Source: Cyathus striatus (lineage: Eukaryota > Basidiomycota > Agaricomycetes > Agaricales > Nidulariaceae). From it: DNA of 64,000 bases. Of this stretch, positions 48,441-61,239 are shown in pieces. How positions within the stretch are numbered: position 1 is the stretch's first letter; each line of letters starts with the position of its first letter. The position numbers were made by a program, and so were the translations under genes. Below the pieces are notes generated by a model. It was not told the DNA's origin, ran no database searches, and worked only from the letters and a program-made list of their open reading frames with translations. Location of the stretch: positions 1,426,001 to 1,490,000 of the forward strand of contig JAOVFP010000002.1 of NCBI GenBank assembly GCA_025738555.1. The letters run 5' to 3'.

Positions 48441-48880
48441 TTGACTCTGCTCACTGAGTCGACAAGGCTTACTGGTGTTGACGAGTATTCGAGGGGAAGG
48501 GAATGAGGGAGTGTAAAGGGATGTGCAGTACTGAGCCCTTGCTGTTGAGCAATAGGCTCATGACTATGTCAATGTCATCTAGTTCATAGGATGCAGCTTT
48601 GGGCTTTCTGGGGTGGCACAGTAATGTGAGGATGGTGTGGGTGATGATGAAAAGGAGGGGGACGTATGCACTTATCAGGGAGCATTAGGAGTAGTCATGG
48701 AAGAATATATGTGGGTTATTGTTCCTCTATAGTACTACAAGCTAACATTTCTATTATCTACTCTCTAGAGATTGTTTATACTAGGTGCTATGGTACCCAA
48801 GCTTTTACAGTTGAACAACATTATGGCAGTGGATGGGCTCTTGGAGGTGGTACATGGTAGAAGTTTCCCAGATCTGCTTG
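48441..48880 (+). repeat. MPDU1-module spacer
   Basis: This spacer matches 38800-39260 and 61910-62370. It includes GGGTTATTGTTCCTCTATA..ACTACAAGCTAACATTT and, as a frame, RIYVGYC...LQANISI near 48705-48770. No intact gene. Confidence 0.5.
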
Positions 48881-50190
48881 AGTAAGTCCTCCAGTCCTTC
48901 CATCTCTATCCTTTCTTCTGGTAACCATCTGTTTCACCAGTCCTCCACGCATGCCCGTCTCTACCCAGCACCTCCCTCAAAACACTGTCCTACCACCTAC
49001 TCTGTGCGAAACCACAACCCTAAGAACATCATTCTCATCATACTATTCACCCTTACTCTGCCCGCATTGCAAACAATGTTCCGTGGCCTACTTCACTGCT
49101 GTGAAGCTCTATGCTGCTCAAAACTCCCTCCTCCGCCTCCTCTGCACAGTTTTTGAGGTCTCTTACTCTACAAAACAATACTAGCCACGTGAACTTGTGC
49201 TATCAGCATATTGGTTCCTTCAGGACTATGCTTGCTAGCTTAGAGTACCTTGACCACCCTGACATCTCTGTGTTCCATTGACGCTCATATCGAAATCGCC
49301 CCTGATTGTCTAGACCATCCCCACTCAACAGGCCAACTTTGGGTCCCTGCCTCCTCAGTGCAGTGTTTCAGTGTGGTTGTAACCCACCACCACAGACATT
49401 AGAGACTGCTAAGTCAGCTCAGCTTCAGAGCAAGAAGGGATTGGGATAAGGAGTGATCTTCTCTTTCATCTGATATACTGCCTAGTCTTCATTCAAGCTT
49501 CAAATTCTTACCTTTTACACTCTAAAGCCAGAGTGGTAATAACCAACGATCAATGTGTCTATTGTAGAGTAGGTGAGTATTGTCCTTCTCTAACTGGCAT
49601 TGGATGATGTTCTAATGAACATCGCCATCTAGAAATACTACATGACCTTCATTGAAATCCTTCAAGCTACACAGCATATGTCTGAAGTACTCGCTGTCTG
49701 GGAGGGGAAGGAATATGAATGTTTTTCGGAGGAGGGATTATAAAAAGCTCTCAAACTAACTCAAGTACACCCCTGAGCTCTCATTTCTCTATGCACTCTT
49801 CTTTTAACTGCTCAAATTGCCAGTCCTTTGTGCTGCCTCTCAGAATGGACCCCTATCTCGCACCCGTCTCCTCCTATGAAATAACACCAATTATGCAAGC
49901 CAGCTCTACTCAGTGTATTGGGCTCATTGGGATCACTCTTGCCCATGCAGTAAAACCTCAAGATGCTTACACGCTTCAATCTCCAGCATTTCTCAGGTGC
50001 TCATGCCAAGGTTACCCTATATCATCCCATACCATGATCCCTCTCTGCAAGGATGCTGTTAGCCTTTACGCCTCTAGCACACAGCTGCTCTCAATTTGGT
50101 GCTTGGGTGTAGTTGTGGACAAGTCTGGGAAGGGGAATAGAGCGTTCCTTGAATGCCTCTTGGAGGTAGAAGTTTAATGGACTCTACTGT
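48881..50190 (+). pseudogene. Further MPDU1-like remnants, rearranged
   Basis: Sequence at 49500-49690 aligns with 13160-13345, including the intron-like GTGAGTATT and the AAATACTACATGACCTTCATTGAA that parallels the KCYTTLVE start. Sequence at 48950-49190 resembles the FPFST-side segment of the copy at 8083. The order suggests two partial copies joined. A 152-codon frame (49719-50177) crosses this region but changes family frame several times. Confidence 0.4.
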
Positions 50191-50339
50191 GGTCACTGGT
50201 CTGTGCTGATGAAATTCAGTGCCATGATGTGCATGTGGGACAGTGATGTAGGTGGGGATTCGAGTGGATGAGGGGGGCCAGGGCTACGGAGCAGGAGAAG
50301 TCTCATGCTGGCTCAATTTTTTCTTGAATTCCCTCGCGG

Positions 50340-51178
50340 GAATTTTCACTAGGTCTGTACTAGTGGCTCTTGTAGGGCTTCGAATTAGGAGAGACACGAT
50401 CAGTCCCTAATCCTATGTGTTACATTGTTTACATTGTTTACAATGTAAGCTGTTGGCAAACATTTTTACAGCCCGGAAAGGGCTCACCCATGGGTCATGG
50501 TCACTTCGAACCACCAAGCTTGCATCAAGCAACCACCGATGCGTCAGTCCATTGTTAACATTGACATCATCTCTCTCCTGTTTGTTTTAATGAACATCAT
50601 TACATTTGTTTAAGCACCCTATTGAAGGGGATCCAGATAAACTGGCGAGGATTTGGGATGGCTCTTGGTTGAGGGTTTGAGTCCTGCCATCACCTTGAAG
50701 GATTGGCAGTCGAATATCAATGTGAAAGAACCCAGAAGAAGGTACGTGTTGTTACTAAGTTTTTGTCCTTCATTACTGTATATGGAAAAGAGCTGATGAA
50801 AACTCTAGATAAGTCTCTGGATACGGCTTATTTCTGTCCCATGGTTCAGAAACTGCATGTTCCACCAATGAAGCACAGTTTTTCTTGTGAGCATTTGGAT
50901 ATTCGAAATTGACCAAGATTCGAGCTCTTATCGACCTTCTAGCACTGTGCTTGTCCTGATTAAAATATTTGATGATCAAGCTCTGTACGTAGCACATAGC
51001 ATAGCATAGCAAAAGGAACTCATATAAGTACACAGCCTCTGTACCAATGTTCAATCGAGTGGAAATTTTACATCAATTCAAGATGAACCTTTTGAACTGG
51101 TGTTCTATTAGGAGTGCATGCTGAGCGCTGGACATGTTCATCTCGCATTGCTTCTGATGTCAGATTTCAACAGAATCG
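50340..51178 (+). repeat. Duplicated 5' flank of FAM copy 4 (first part)
   Basis: This is homologous to 28840-30160. It includes the counterpart of the short conserved frame (50703-50912), with in-frame 3- and 6-nt differences. It resumes at 54799 after the fold-back element. Confidence 0.72.
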
Positions 51179-51299
51179 TCACTGCTACATAAGTGTCAGC
51201 CAATTTTTTTCATATAAACTCAAGGCTATATGATCATGCATTCTTATAAGCACTGGGTCCAATGATCACCTCTAAATTATATAGTATTCTATACTATTA

Positions 51300-51840
51300 A
51301 TAATTGTAATAGTGATCATAAATGATCATTTAGGGATATAGGTGGCATATTGGGGTACTTACTAGTACTAATAGGTTTCTATGGACTATTACTTGTTCTA
51401 ATGGATTTATAAATGATCATAAGTGATCATTGAGTGATGCAGGTGGTGTAATGGGTTATTAGTGGTACTAATGGATTTGTAAGTGATCATATGTGATCAT
51501 TGAGTGATAGAAGTGGTGTATTGGACTAGTACTGGTACTAATGGGTTTGTTAGTGATCATAAGTGATCATTAGTTGATATAGGTGGGATATTGAGCTAGT
51601 ACTAGTACTAATGGATTTGTAAGTGATCATAAGTGATCATTAGGTGATACAAGTGGCATATTGGGGTATTAATGGTACTAATGGATTTGTAAGTGATCAT
51701 AAGTGATCAATTAGTAATATAGGTGGCATACTAGGTTATTATTGGTATTAATGGATCTTAAATGATCATAAGTGCTCATTAAGTGATACAAAGGCATATT
51801 AGACCACTATATTAGTACTAATGGATTCGTAAATGATCAC
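51300..51840. repeat. Tandem 70-bp repeat, left arm of element D
   Basis: About seven imperfect units each contain ACTAATGGATTTGTAAGTGA, TCATAAGTGATCATT and AGGTGG.ATATTGG. The mirror array lies at about 54140-54680. Confidence 0.8.
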
Positions 51841-52480
51841 ATGTATCATATATGTGACACATGTGACACACGTCACATATGTCACATTTTGCGCGCTGTC
51901 ACAGTTTGTCACATTTGTCACATTTGTCACAAAATTTATGTTTGTCACACATGTCACACATGTCACATTTCGCATGCATATCACATATTGTCACATATTG
52001 TCATGTATTTCACACATGTCACACATGTCACATTTCGCATGCATATCACACATTGTCACATGTGTCACATGTGTCACTGTCGTCACTGTCGTCACATACT
52101 GTCACACACTGTCACGTATGTGACAGTTTGTCGCACATATCATAGTCGTCACATACATCACATTTTACATGTATGTCACACATGTCACTATTTGTTGTAT
52201 TTGTCATATATGTTACATTTTGCATATTTGTCACATTTTGTATATATGTCATACATGTCACACATGTTACCTTTTTCATATTTGATATAGCTATCATATC
52301 TGTCACATTTGTCACATTAGCTTGTGTGACCCTCCTGTTATGTATATCACATATATCACATTTCCAACTCTGTCAAATTTTGCTCATATGTAATGCATGT
52401 CACACCTTTCACATTCCTGCATCAGTTACACTTTATTCATATATCACACATATCACACTTCATTTGCATGTTGCCTTTCT
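51841..52480. repeat. TGTCACA microsatellite-like array, left arm
   Basis: Interspersed (A/T)TGTCACA heptamers and octamers with CATTTCGCATGCATATCA spacers. The reverse-complement array (TGTGACA) lies at 53560-54120. Reading frames here give Cys-His-Thr or Ser-His repeats purely because of the DNA repeat. Confidence 0.85.
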
Positions 52481-53384
52481 TGTCATGGTACTTTCTAGCT
52501 CAAAAAAATAGATTGCACTTTTGACTTTTATGTGCACACTCCTACAATCACATGAACCCTTCATTTTATTCATCCCCTGATTCTCATTCACTGTCCCACC
52601 ATTCTTAATACCTTGATGTCTCTACTATCATCAAGTTCATGCTCCTGTCTTCACTTCCCACTCCCACTACTGTTCTCGTTACACTCAAAGACCACATGAA
52701 AAGCACTAAACTACTTTAAGAGAATCATATTTTTCATATTTTCACCTACTGTATACTTGTGCTTGGTTGAACTTGACATTCATAACACTAGCCAGAAATC
52801 ACATTTCATCAGTACCACTTTCTGACAGTCACAGTGCTGTTTTAATTAGACAGTTATAACTGCACTTAGCCCTTAATTTTGTCTAACCTTCATCAGTCAC
52901 CATATGTTCTATGAGTTTGACTTTTGAAACAGTCTTGACAATTTTATCATCTTGCCACATATCATATTTCATTCTGTCTATTCATCACATGCTCAGTAAT
53001 CTAGTCTGATATGTTGTTTTATTTATATCTTCCATTCAATTATTCCTTCTGTTGTTACATCATCTATCTCTTTGTCACACTTTCTATACTCAATCAAATG
53101 TCATTATGTTACTACTATATTCTTCATTCTGTTTGCATGTCATTATTACTTCTATTATGACTTTTCAACACCTTTATTCCTGTTATTATTCTCAGCTAAT
53201 ACACTTTATATACCTACATTGGAATGCTAAATCATGTCACATGTCATGAAAGTGCTATATCATGTCAAATTTTTGACCATCCCAAACTGATTTAAATGGT
53301 ACAGTATTACAAATGAGAGATATGTAACATATGTGATATGTCAGGATATGGAACATGTGTAAAAGTATAACAGATGTGAAGAAT

Positions 53385-53548
53385 TGTCAGAAGTAACAAG
53401 AGTGGAAAGAGGTGGTTGAGAGAATAGAGTGTGATAATGGAGCAAAGACTCAAATATAAACACAGACATACTAAAGGTGTCTACCAAAGTCCAACCAATG
53501 TCCTACCAAGGTCTGAACCAGAGGCTGTGCAACTCAGAATATCTAACA
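53385..53548. mobile_element. Solo LTR 5, shortened relative of LTR 4
   Basis: It begins TGTCAGAAGTAACAAGA and ends AATATCTAACA, the same ends as LTR 4 (338 bp), but it is only 164 bp because the middle is missing. The flanks AGAAT and AGACT agree at four of five bases. It sits in the right-hand part of element D, so it inserted after that element formed. Confidence 0.72.
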
Positions 53549-54798
53549 AGACTGAAAATATAACAACAGATGTTACATGTGAGTGAAGTGTGATATGTGT
53601 GATATATGAAGAATGTGATATATGTGATATACATAACAGGAGGGTTATACAAGCAAATGTGAAAAAGTAACATGTGTAACATGTATAACAAACATGCAAA
53701 ATGTAACATACATGACATATGTGATATTGCAACACTGACAAATATGAAATATGTGACAAATACAACAAATAGTGACATGTGTGACATACATGTAAAATGT
53801 GATGTACATGACAACTGTGACACTATGTGATGATTGTGATATGTGCAACAAACTGTGACAGTGTGTGACATGTGTGTGACATGTGTGTGACATGTGTGTG
53901 ACATGTGTGACAATATGTGACAATATGTAATATGCATGCGAAATGTGACATGTGTGACATGTGTGAAATACATGACAATATGTGACAATATGTGATATGC
54001 ATGCGAAATGTGACATGTGTGACATGTGTGACAAACATAAATTTTGTGACAAATGTGACAAATGTGACAAACTGTGACAGCGCGCAAAATGTGACATATG
54101 TGACGTGTGTCACATGTGTCACATATATGATACATGTGATCATTTACGAATCCATTAGTACTAATATAGTGGTCTAATATGCCTTTGTATCACTTAATGA
54201 GCACTTATGATCATTTAAGATCCATTAATACCAATAATAACCTAGTATGCCACCTATATTACTAATTGATCACTTATGATCACTTACAAATCCATTAGTA
54301 CCATTAATACCCCAATATGCCACTTGTATCACCTAATGATCACTTATGATCACTTACAAATCCATTAGTACTAGTACTAGCTCAATATCCCACCTATATC
54401 AACTAATGATCACTTATGATCACTAACAAACCCATTAGTACCAGTACTAGTCCAATACACCACTTCTATCACTCAATGATCACATATGATCACTTACAAA
54501 TCCATTAGTACCACTAATAACCCATTACACCACCTGCATCACTCAATGATCACTTATGATCATTTATAAATCCATTAGAACAAGTAATAGTCCATAGAAA
54601 CCTATTAGTACTAGTAAGGCCCTACCCCAATATGCCACCTATATCCCTAAATGATCATTTATGATCACTATTACAATCACTAATAGTATAGAATACTATA
54701 TAATTTAGAGGTGATCATTGGACCTAGTGCTTATAAGAACACATGATCATATAGCCTTGAGTTTATATGAAAAAATTGGCTGACACCACTCACTGCTA

Positions 54799-55139
54799 TT
54801 GGGTGCCTGTTGTGATATTCTTGTTCCATCTGTCCACAATCTGTGCTGCCAGTTATTTGTGTCATCTTAATTCGAAAATGATCTGAATACCACTCCGACA
54901 GACCATTTCTGCTGAGAAGATGTGTGAATGCCATAAGATCGCTGTGAAGCCAGGCTATGTCATTGTACATCAAGATCTTTATATATAATTATGCTTCTCG
55001 CTGTAATAGGTAGTGGTGTGAGCATCAAGACACTGAAGTGTCATCAAATAATACATGTACAGGTAACAACATGAGCTCACCTCACTACCTTCCCACATTG
55101 TGTTCTCTATGATCGAACATTGGGAAATATCTTGCAGAA
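54799..55139 (+). repeat. Duplicated 5' flank of FAM copy 4 (second part)
   Basis: Continues the homology to 30170-30730 after element D. It ends at the FAM copy 4 start with the same CTTGC(A/C)GAAATGTTTGATTC context as copy 3. Confidence 0.7.
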
Positions 55140-58100
55140 ATGTTTGATTCAGCTAAGAACTTCATGATACAGAGCAGTGCAATGTTCATTGATACTATTG
55201 GTAAGCAATGCTGTAAGTTGACATTATTTATGTGCCTAAGCAAGAACCTGTTATTCACTACATTTATCCTAGATGTGAAGAAGGTCTACTATCCAAAGTC
55301 TTTGTGTGGCAACTTCAACACATTTGATCAGGATAACTCTTAAATTCCATTAAATCATGATGTAAGTTTTGCCTAATCCACTCCTGACTACACCCATTCT
55401 TATCTCTTCATACTTCAAGTATAAACAAATTAGAACAGGGGATATTAATATACTTGAGTGCATCAATGGGCCTGTATGGAAAGGAAGTCTCTACAATGAC
55501 TTCATAGTTGAAGTTTCAGGGGGAAATAAGAGGAAAGTGGCATGGATCTATCATGGACAGTGCGGCTGTGTGGTGAGTTAATAAAATACCTTTCAACCCC
55601 ACACCATGATACTTATATGATATTGAAGCAACTGAAGAAGGAATTAGAAATGTTGTCCAAAATGTGGTAAGCAAATGATAGTCAAAATTTCAGGAACTGG
55701 ATGTTTGATGTCTAGAATATAAGGCCACATCCCAGTTTTCCTCAAGTGTTTGGAATATATAAATTAAATGATACAATTGGTTTGGTATTCCATGGTGATG
55801 GTACCAGAACTATGATTTCACCAGCTTATTTGACATCTGACCTTCATATAGGAACATGTCAAAGATATTCAGAATATATGCAGTCTCTGCAACCTTTGCA
55901 GCATGCTGCCTTCTGTATCCAATATGTAAGTCTGCAATTATAAGTATGAAGACCCTCTGAGATAGTCATAACCAGGTGTCACATTATATTGTGAGCTAGT
56001 CTTTGCTTGCATGATTTTCAGGTTCATATACAATTTTCTGCAGGATGCCTTGGAATATTTATGCCAGCACATTCAATATATCCACACCCAGTTCACTTCT
56101 ATTGAAAAGCTGGGGATGATGGAGGACCAAGTAGCACTGCCTGCTCAGCAAGGGTTTCTAAACTTTTATGTTGATTCATGTGGTACACTTAAATCTGTTG
56201 TGTCAGTAAGCAGCTGTTGTATGTTACCTAATGTTTTCCTTACTGCACCATAGATCTACTATACTAAGTACTCTTATTATTATCCCTCAATGATGTGGAA
56301 TATACAGAGGCCACCACCAACACTTCCTAAAAGTTCATTTAAATTGATTCACTCAATTCTAAACCTGTTAGGATTTCGACACTTATCTTATCTAATCCGG
56401 ATATCTTATCTTATCTTGTCACATGACTAGTCACCTGACATACAATGCAGACACCATGCATATCAACATACATTATTCATCAAGACTATGGGCACAGTCC
56501 ACAGTTCAATCATGCCTTTAACATACACAGTACATGAGTTTGTAATGTAGAAGCACAGTAGCATGTGTTGTAGTGTAGGTTAGATTACATGTGATTCCCT
56601 CATGGACTTTTACTATAAATATGGTCATTTTAATTAGATATTCTCTATTCTTGTGCTAGTTTATTCCAGACAAGCAATAAGATTCACCTTTACTCCTATT
56701 CTTTGTTGTTTGAGTTTGACTTCAAGTGTTTTGCTCATCTGTCACTAACAAAACCAGAATAGCATCATCTCACAACCTCATGTTAATATGGCACAAGTGA
56801 TATCTGCATGCCACCATGCATTTCTCTCAGTAATTCAGACTCACTATATATAACAGCCAAAAAATTGAATGTTATCTTGGGCACCCTGTTATTCTACATT
56901 GGCCCAATTTCAATAACACTCATTATATATCTGGTCACATTGAGATCATTCAACAAAAATTTGACAACAGCTCATGGTTCTGCTATGCCAACTTATTTTA
57001 CAAAATATCACATGTAGATCAGCTTACATGGTAAGTACAAGACACATTAGGTGTTCACCTATATCTAACCAAATACTAATGTGCTATCATGCTAGCTTCA
57101 AGTTAAAACTCAATGCTGCAACCCTAGTGACCTTCAAAAATGCAGATTATCACGAAAATATATCATTTTGGGGAAATTTCGACATATCTAAAGACACTTA
57201 TCATAATTGGTCTTATGAAGCATCACAGACACAAAAAAATCATGCATTTATTATTCATTATATAAATGCCATGGATAGGAACTACTTGGGTATAGGTAAT
57301 AATTTCTTTAATATAAACTGACAAATATTTTTGATGCTCTAACCTATTGTCCTATAGTATCCAGTGTGGAGATTCACATTGATATTACTCTATTTCTCTC
57401 TGCAATCATTCACTACGTGGAAAGCAACAAAGATGCAGAAATTTATTTACTTATATCTGACCCAGAGATTGACCCTGTAGATGGACGGGTTTTGAAGCCA
57501 CATATATTTTGGTCACTGGAAAAGTCAGGAGCCAAGCCACTAACAGAATTTTCTGCCACTTTGATAGGGCTTTCTATTTGTGAAAATGTAGTCATGACAC
57601 CAGTGGCATGTTACTGGGATATTTTTTTACTATGAGGCCCTCTGTGATCTTTACAAAATGTGTGTGTTAATGACATCTGATGTCTCGAGATACATTGGAC
57701 AATCTGAACTTACATCCAGTAAACAAGGTATTTTAATCAATTATATATATATATATAAATAAAACTTTACAACCAAAATGTAGTACAACAAAAAAGATCA
57801 CCTTCATACATGGAAGATATAAAAATAAAATATCTGAAAACAAGGCAAGAAGGAATAAAACATACAGAATTGCTGTTCCAGCCTGAGGTTAGAAAATGGA
57901 GTAGTCTTGCTATAGAGAACATTGTGAAATATTCATGGTTTGAAGGAAGATATTGCCCCCATGTTATATCACCAAACATTTCATCCCTATCCTGGATTGG
58001 AATTACAACCATGGAAGATGGATTTGCAATACTAGGAACAGTTTATGACACAAGAGAGCGAAGAAGGCATCAGAAAGAAATTTATGAATCAGGATTATCT

Positions 58101-58220
58101 CAAAGAACTGACAAGGACAAATGGGAAACGATTTCACATGCCAACATAGATGGTGGTGGCTCGGATATAGATCATTTTGAAGAACTGTCCATGGGCTCTG
58201 TTGCTTTGTTTGATAACTAA
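55140..58220 (+). pseudogene. FAM family gene copy 4, multiply broken
   Basis: This is the closest relative of copy 3. It starts MFDSAKNFMIQ and ends in the same ALFDN-stop style at 58220. The breaks are distinct. The acceptor before the GDINILECINGPV exon has changed from CAG to CAC near 55390. A 385-bp solo LTR sits in an exon at 56366-56750. Two bases are lost in the TA run near 56845, giving a stop. One extra T near 57625 shifts the EIYLFISD-carrying exon. The last exon (SLSWIGITTMEDGFAILG) stays open. The intron before 56260 shows the empty site of element B. Confidence 0.82.
56366..56750. mobile_element. Solo LTR 3 (385 bp) in an exon of FAM copy 4
   Basis: It starts TGTTAGGATTTCG, ends CACTAACA and is flanked by AAACC direct repeats (56361-56365 and 56751-56755). 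Copy 3 shows the uninterrupted exon (AATTCTCAGCCAGAATAG at 34719-34736). A TATAAATA-like box lies near 56612-56620, followed by a C/T-rich 3' half, the usual layout of a short Ty1/copia-type LTR. Confidence 0.92.
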
Positions 58221-58229
58221 ATTTTGTGT

Positions 58230-58660
58230 AGTACATTATTAATACTTACTGAACTTCTGTGTCACACAGATCTTTCTTTTAAATTTTAGCATTTCAGTTT
58301 CTCTGTTATTTATGCAGTTCTAGAACTAGAAATTTACCATCCAGCAGAAAACAAGTACTACTTCTGCTAGGTACTGGAAATGTGTGCTTGCAGCATGATA
58401 CATGATGCATTGATGTTCCGAGCTCACCTAGTAGCAAAAACCAACTATCGACTTCTTCAAACTCATCACAATTCACAGCTCCCCCTTGTCTCTGAGTTCC
58501 TTCTTTCTATGGTAAGTACTCTCCCAGGTTCAGAGTCCCAGACCCTGGCACTGGCATGACACGCCTCACTGGTACCTGTCCCTTTCCCTTCAGGCCAACT
58601 TGCCTGCCACTCAGGAGTTAGAACTGTGGATGTATCACGAATGCCTTGCGGGTGCCATAA
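58230..58660 (+). repeat. Duplicated 3' flank of FAM copy 4
   Basis: Homologous to 36540-36890. It continues at 60251 after element C2. No gene. Confidence 0.7.
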
Positions 58661-58662
58661 TA

Positions 58663-60248
58663 CATCAGGAAAAACCCACATTCCTAATTTGGTATCAGTG
58701 AGCAGTGTGAATTCGATTACTGCTCATGAGCATCAAGGACATGTAATTCGGAGTAAATGATACATAGATTCTTCATGTAATAATTCAGTTATACATAATT
58801 ATACCTGAGGCCTGATTGTTCATCTAATATTTATATAATTACTTGTCTTATGCCATTTATATATATGTTCTGAGTTGGAGTCATAAACTTGTACTACATG
58901 TAGAAGCAGAACATATAATTCTCAAAACTGAGTTGAACTTGCTATAATTGCGAGCATCACTTCTTTGTTGTCATTGGAATGCACATCAGAGTTAAAATTA
59001 TGTATATTTGGTCTCACTATAAATGCCAAGTCTTAAACAAATCCAGGTCGGTCAAGAGTTGAGACTTGAGTTGGTCGAGTTGGTCGAGCATGGTCAAGTC
59101 TGCTGTGCCTGAAGTCACTTTAAACTCCACTCGGCTCTTGTTGCTTCCATGTCAAATCCGAGTTAAGTATTCCACAACTTCAACCGCTTCCATGACAATC
59201 CCCCACCAACCCACCACCCACCACCCTTGGTCGCTCCCCCACCTCACATTCACTACTTGCACAGAACTCCCATTTCTTGTTGATGTCTACTGCTACTTGT
59301 ACATTTACATTAGCTTTTTGTTGTGTTTGGGAATCAAGGTGCCTGTTTTATTTCTTGCAATCTGTATTCAGCATCTTAATTTCAATAACACAGCTACGGT
59401 CTCACTGGATTAGATATTTTGCAACATGAACTGAGTACAATGTAGATTGGCTGTCTCATTTCAGGTAAATATATATATCTCTGCTCGTCTTTGACTGCTC
59501 CAAGTATTAATGTTGTTGTGACATCGAGCACAGGGTTACAGAGGTGTGAAATAAAATGTATTGTCTTTGGGCTAAACATGACTTGACTCTTCTTCAGTCA
59601 TTGAGATAATGGTAATGAGCAGATATCTAACAGGTGGCATGCCTCTTTTGCTGTTTGATCGAGGCCAGTGTCTGTTGTCAGCTATCATATGAAGGTGTGT
59701 GTTCTGCTTGTTTTGCATTTGTTGTATAACTGCTGAATAGCTGATTGTATTACAAATAGTAGGTCAAGCTGTCTAGTTATACTACCCTGCTTGTGGAGTG
59801 ATTGACTTACAACATCTGTTGGGGTAGTGTAGGTGGGCTGACAAGCAGGGCTGGTAGTAAAGGCGGGGTAGATGTTGTGGTATTAGTTTTATTGATGGTC
59901 TCAGCCCATGAGTTAGATATAAGTACTAGTAGTGTAGATTCGTAGTATGTCTGTTATGTGGTGTGTATAGCATTGATATAATTGAATATATTTGTTTCTT
60001 GTGTTAAATACATCCTTTTGAGGTCGGGATAAGTAGGTACAATAAAGTACAATTTGCATTGAACCTGCTATAATTATCGCTAACATCCTCCAAATTCTAC
60101 CATTATTCACAGAGGACAAGTCCAAATTCAGCAGAATTACACTGATTCTTCTGTTTCTCCTGGTGACGGATAATTATACATATTACTGTGAATTGATGCT
60201 AAATTCAATCTAATTATGCAGAATTCTCACTTTGTGTTTTTCCTGATG
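58663..60248. mobile_element. Element C2: CATCAGG-ended element, 1.59 kb
   Basis: The left end is CATCAGGAAAAACCCACA and the right end reads TGTGTTTTTCCTGATG. It is flanked by TA on both sides (58661-58662 and 60249-60250). The empty site is present in the duplicate region at about 36886-36906 (GTGCCATGGGATATTTTGG). The interior is AT-rich with ATAATT words near the ends and no recognisable transposase. Confidence 0.82.
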
Positions 60249-60250
60249 TA

Positions 60251-61239
60251 TATTCTGGATCATTGATGACAAGCTCGGGCATTACTAAGTACTAGCAGTA
60301 GCTGTAGGGTGAAATGCTGGACTTATTTTTGCCAACAGCTGCTGTTGTAAACAATGTTATGTGTCCATTGATGCAGTGTCAACCAAGTGTCAACTTGTTG
60401 TCAATGTCGAACCAGCTCTTTCACTCCCCCCAGCCATGTGCTATGTTCTGATATACTGCATTCAAACTCCTCATCAAGCTCGTGCTGAGACACTTAACCA
60501 TGTTGTGGGATGTGAAGTGTTGTTGAAGGGAAACTAGAGTTTCAGTGAGTGTGACTGGGTCTGTCAGTCACTAGCGGCTTCAAATCGAGAGTATAAGTCT
60601 TGAGGTTATGTTTGTGATAAGTCTGAAATGATCAGACTTTGAGTTTTGATGTGCAAGTGCTAGAGCGAATACTTGAGGTTGTTATCGAGAGTAGTGTCAA
60701 CCCGAGGGCGCTCTTCTTGAGCTACTTAACCCTTGTCGAACAGTGGAGAATGGCTAGGGTAGATGTGAACTGGTGTATTCAACTGGCGAGATGTAGCTAA
60801 CTACAGAGGGTTTATATATGTAATTACCTATGTGAGTCATATAAAATTTAAGAAGTAAACTAGAGTAAAGAGAAACATAGCTTTGGAGAGATGCATGCAG
60901 CAACGCGTGTTGAGTGTTGTTGCTTTTTCTGCCGTTGTCGATTGCTGCGTCCAATTCCATGGGTGTCATCTGAGCCGAATTGGAATGTTTGCTTTCGGGG
61001 TTGTTTGGTTCTGAGGGTGTTGGTTGGTTCGGCATGTGACTTGTTAGTTTCGGAACACGTCGACTTTGGTAGAATAACCTTTTGTATTCTAATGACTTCA
61101 CTTTTCTCCATCTTCAATCTGCTTTGTTTGGCATGCGTGCACAGTGATCTGGTACGTGTTTCATTGTATTGTTTGTTAAGATTCTGACGTGGCTATGTGT
61201 TTTGTATGATTTCATACGTAGGCCACTGACAGGCCTTAC
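60251..61239 (+). repeat. Duplicated 3' flank continued, with a stretch unique to this copy
   Basis: 60251-60530 is homologous to 36898-37180. From about 60540 to 61200 I see no counterpart in the other unit. That stretch contains short frames on both strands without motifs and may be a further insertion whose ends I could not define. Confidence 0.45.

Larger units (their letters stand above)
51188..54789. mobile_element. Element D: 3.6-kb fold-back element with 1.2-kb arms
   Basis: The sequence from about 51193 to 52450 is nearly the reverse complement of about 53560-54786. The outer tips read GTGTCAGCCAATTTTTT on both arms. The flanks repeat TCACTGCTA directly (51179-51187 and 54790-54798). 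The uninterrupted version is seen at 30160-30185 (CATCACCGCTATTGGGT), so this is an insertion with a 9-bp duplication. Each arm holds an array of about seven 70-bp units (GATCATAAGTGATCAT core) and then a TGTCACA-rich array. The centre (52500-53380) is unique AT-rich DNA without a transposase. Long inverted arms with 9-bp duplications fit a fold-back MULE-like element, by inference. Confidence 0.82.

Noticed and set aside
49719..50177. 152-codon plus-strand frame as a separate gene
   Set aside because: It crosses a decayed MPDU1-module region and follows the family frame only in short pieces.
51833..52290. Long frames rich in Cys, His, Thr and Ser in the left arm (and 53503-54143 in the right arm), resembling metal-binding repeats
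   Set aside because: They are direct translations of the TGTCACA DNA array, open in several frames and mirrored on the other arm. This is a repeat effect, not a zinc-finger protein.
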